Shown piece by piece: positions 61,592-64,000 of a stretch of DNA of 64,000 nucleotides (position 1 is the first letter of the stretch; the number at the start of each line of letters is the position of its first letter). A model generated the notes under the pieces. The model made no database searches and was not told the DNA's origin. It saw nothing but the letters and a program-made list of their open reading frames with translations. The position numbers and the translations under genes were made by a program. The DNA comes from Pachyseris speciosa. Taxonomy: Eukaryota > Cnidaria > Anthozoa > Scleractinia > Pachyseridae. The stretch spans positions 145,001 through 209,000 of the forward strand of contig JAEMWC010001220.1 in NCBI GenBank assembly GCA_016490735.1, written 5' to 3'.

Positions 61592-62512
61592 CCACTGTAA
61601 AATTCACTTTTTTTTATTAGAAACTCCACCCCTTTTTGTTGCGTGGGCCAAAACTAAACTGTCGTGCTTTTGAAGTGAGGATTTTTGAGAGATGATTTTT
61701 GATCTCTAGATTTTCTAATTGCTGCTCATGAAATAATTTCAAGAAGTTAAAATCCATTTTTCCGTCAATGAATAAAATACATAACGCCATGATGTTTTCT
61801 AGTCATGGGAAATAAGATAAATCTGTATTTTTCTTGCCAGAAAAAATTATAACTCGCGTTCTATTTCTATTCTTGCAATAATTTTGGTCTCAATGGAAAG
61901 CTAACTCTTTGCAGTTTTCTTTTTTGCATTCAGCTTGGACAAAAATGTTCACAGAACATGGGAAAATTTTTTCCGTGTACAAGTAAAACAGCGCCTTGTG
62001 TGAATGTTGTCCCACAGAATAAACAAACACTGTTGCTTTGTTTTCGATAAATTATAACTCTCGTTAGTTACATCATAGAGTGATAATTATGGTCTCTATG
62101 GAAAGCTAGAAAGGTGTAGTTTTAAGATTTTGCTATTGGCGTTCACAAAATTCGTTCATGAAGTCGAAAATCGGTTTTCCGCCAATGAATGAAATGTCCT
62201 TATCATGTTGTGCTTTTTTCCTGTCAATGCAGTCAATTATTACAAAATATTTCTGTTGCTGAAAAAAATTATAACTCGTGTTATATCTCCATGTATTCTT
62301 GCAATATGTTTGGTCTATGTGGAAAGCTAAAGCTTTGTAGTTTCTGTTTTTTTAAATGTTCACAGAACATGTATGCCATTGCTGTCTGCTCTGTTTTGTT
62401 TTGTCTGTCAACAGGTTGCCAATAACTTTTGCTAATCAAATTCTTCTGACAGCATGCAGAATTTTCCATTGTCTGAGCAACAGGAAATTCTGAACGTGCC
62501 GCAAAGAGAAAA
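61592..62512. other. Host non-coding DNA with a repeated phrase
   Basis: The phrase AATTATAACTCGCG/GT ... GGAAAGCTA recurs near 61850, 62050 and 62270 with similar spacing (about 210 bp), suggesting three diverged tandem units. No gene recognised. Confidence 0.45.
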
Positions 62513-62642
62513 GGATGCAGCCCTTCTTTCTTTCCACTAGATCACGCCGACTTGCACTCACCCCAATTTCCGCTCGCTCGTGCGTCACGCTCGCTCACAA
62601 GATTGACGAAGGAAAGAAAGAGGGACTGCTCACAGTCTAGTG
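62513..62642. repeat. Interspersed repeat copy 2 (inverted relative to copy 1)
   Basis: AGGATGCAGCCCTTCTTTCT ... CGCTCGCTCACAAGATTGAC ... GGGACTGCTCACAGTCTAGT; same family as 60461-60595 in the opposite direction. Confidence 0.65.
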
Positions 62643-64000
62643 TCACGAAACCTTGTTTCGTATTCTATGGCCCCTTCTTTTTCTTAACAATAACGAACAG
62701 TTTAATCTTGAAATACACAATAGTTTGCTCTCTCTTGTGGTGTAAAAGTTGATCCTTAACAAGAAAATACAACATTAGTAATAAACTTTTCAAGTTGGTA
62801 AGGTTGTATAGCTCAGTATGCTGGAAACACATTAATTTTAAAGCTTTGCCCATATGCTAAAAAATGCTACTCACTCACAGAGAAATGGCAGTTTTATTTT
62901 ACGGTTAATGTAAAAATGGTTTTGAAATTCGAATAGCACATTGATTTGGCTTTCCAAAAATATACAAATTATTGTAAAGCAATAAGTACAAAGCGAGATA
63001 CAAATTTTTGCACACGCAACAAATTTCACGAAAAAGATGTTTTGAATATTAATTTAACTCATTCTTGTCCACTGCGTTTGACCTCTTTTTTGGTAGTTCT
63101 TGAGGGTTGAAGGTCTGGTCGATGTCATTATTCCATATAAGGGGTTGCCATCGAGATTTTGCTGGTCCACAAGACCGAAGGCTCTGTCTTTCCTGTCATG
63201 CTTGTCACGCCAGCTGTCGCTTGCTTTAAGCGATCAGCTGGAGCTAACGATTCAGTAGGTATTTTATTTACTGTATAAGTGTGTTATTCGAGCCATTTTC
63301 ACCTTAGAAGCCCCCTGCCTGGCATCATAAGGCTGGGTTGGTGGGTAGTCTGAGGCAATCCTATGGAAGAAAACAGAGATAAGAAGCAATTTCACACGAA
63401 GTGGGCGGCCAAGATTGTTCCATCAAGCTTTGGCGATTCGCAAAGTGAAGTTGTGTTCCTAGCTATTCTTTGAGTGGATTCCGTGACCTCACATGGCAAA
63501 TTTGGCAAGTTTTGACTTGTAAATAATGCAATCTGTGCAATAATTGTTCAGCAGGACCAGGTGGCTCGAGACTTATAAAAATATCTGAATTGGAAATTGG
63601 CGTACTCTTATGTGGCTGTTATCCAAGAATATCCCAGAATTCCTTTAGGGGATCAAATGCGGAAATTACGGACAGTGAGAGTAACTGAAATCAAATATCG
63701 TCATCCATATCGCGCAAAAGAAGTGAGCAGAAAAATGTGGAACAGATTGCAAGATTAGTGGAGTCGTAGTTTGCTGCCAATGTAGACTCTTAGCTTCAAG
63801 AGAGTTTTTTTGTCTTAAAAACTTCAAGACAAAGTTTCAATTTTTGATGTTGTCTGAGAGTGTGCGAAGCCAAAGTTTTGGTTTGCAACAGAATAAACAG
63901 TAATATTCCATGAAAATGGAAAAAAAACTGAGCATTTCGCTATGACATTGCAGGGTCCGAATTTGCGACCAGCTGGTCGCCAATGCTCCTAAAAAATGAG
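62643..64000. other. Host non-coding stretch to the right edge
   Basis: No recognisable gene, RNA or repeat boundary. Confidence 0.4.

Noticed and set aside
1..64000. CRISPR arrays, bacterial operons or prophage
   Set aside because: No direct-repeat/spacer pattern exists; exons, SINEs, LINEs and TATA-type promoters show eukaryotic DNA.

Overview
The window looks like nuclear DNA of a cnidarian, most likely a stony coral or close relative. It is AT-rich and has intron-split exons, microsatellites, SINE/LINE fragments and MITEs. Two large, self-synthesising DNA elements of the Maverick/Polinton class (virus-like transposons, Polinton/adintovirus type) lie in it. The organism is inferred from repeat types and Polinton gene families remembered as common in cnidarians; no search was run.

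Layout. 1-13.38 kb is host DNA: three tandem copies of a tRNA-Thr-like unit, GGCC-rich arrays, a 144-bp palindrome, a LINE inserted inside a SINE with a target-site duplication, a MITE, and four minus-strand exons of a PHD-finger gene (two Zn-ligand cysteines appear replaced by tyrosine). 13.390-28.608 kb is Polinton A (15.2 kb, TIRs about 370 bp, 5-bp duplication ACTGT). 28.6-37.39 kb is host DNA with a tRNA-derived SINE, a MITE family, degenerate telomere-like repeats and a LINE 3' end. 37.399-57.480 kb is Polinton B (20.1 kb, TIRs 247 bp, perfect 6-bp duplication CTGGTT). 57.49-64 kb is host DNA with microsatellites and interspersed repeats and no certain gene.

Polinton A carries a double jelly-roll major capsid protein, a minor-capsid-like protein, a packaging ATPase, a retroviral-type integrase, protein-primed DNA polymerase B, and about ten small or membrane proteins. 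Almost every large gene is broken by frameshifts or stops, and the polymerase motif C has lost an aspartate. No adenain-type protease was found. Its TIRs contain coding sequence, so the two outermost genes start with the same N-terminus.

Polinton B is a different lineage, more GC-rich than its surroundings and closer to adintoviruses. It has PolB, an integrase with a chromodomain, a hexon-like capsid protein, three tandem paralogous minor-capsid-like genes, an adenain protease, three tandem arginine-rich pX/mu-like core proteins, an ATPase and a phospholipase-A2-like protein. It also has an accessory arm: two RING proteins, a SLOG-like nucleotide-binding protein overlapping a 'YVDLDGF' nuclease-like protein, a GRF-type zinc protein, and a run of Cys-rich modules with splice-acceptor-like sequences next to the right TIR. 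Most genes left of and around the capsid block have their own TATA box about 40 bp before the ATG. Several genes are intact, but PolB, ATPase, capsid, integrase and the third minor-capsid gene are damaged. Replication genes (PolB, integrase), morphogenesis genes (capsid, protease, ATPase, core, PLA2) and likely host-interaction genes (RING, SLOG, GRF) together describe a virus-like life cycle that is no longer fully functional in this copy.
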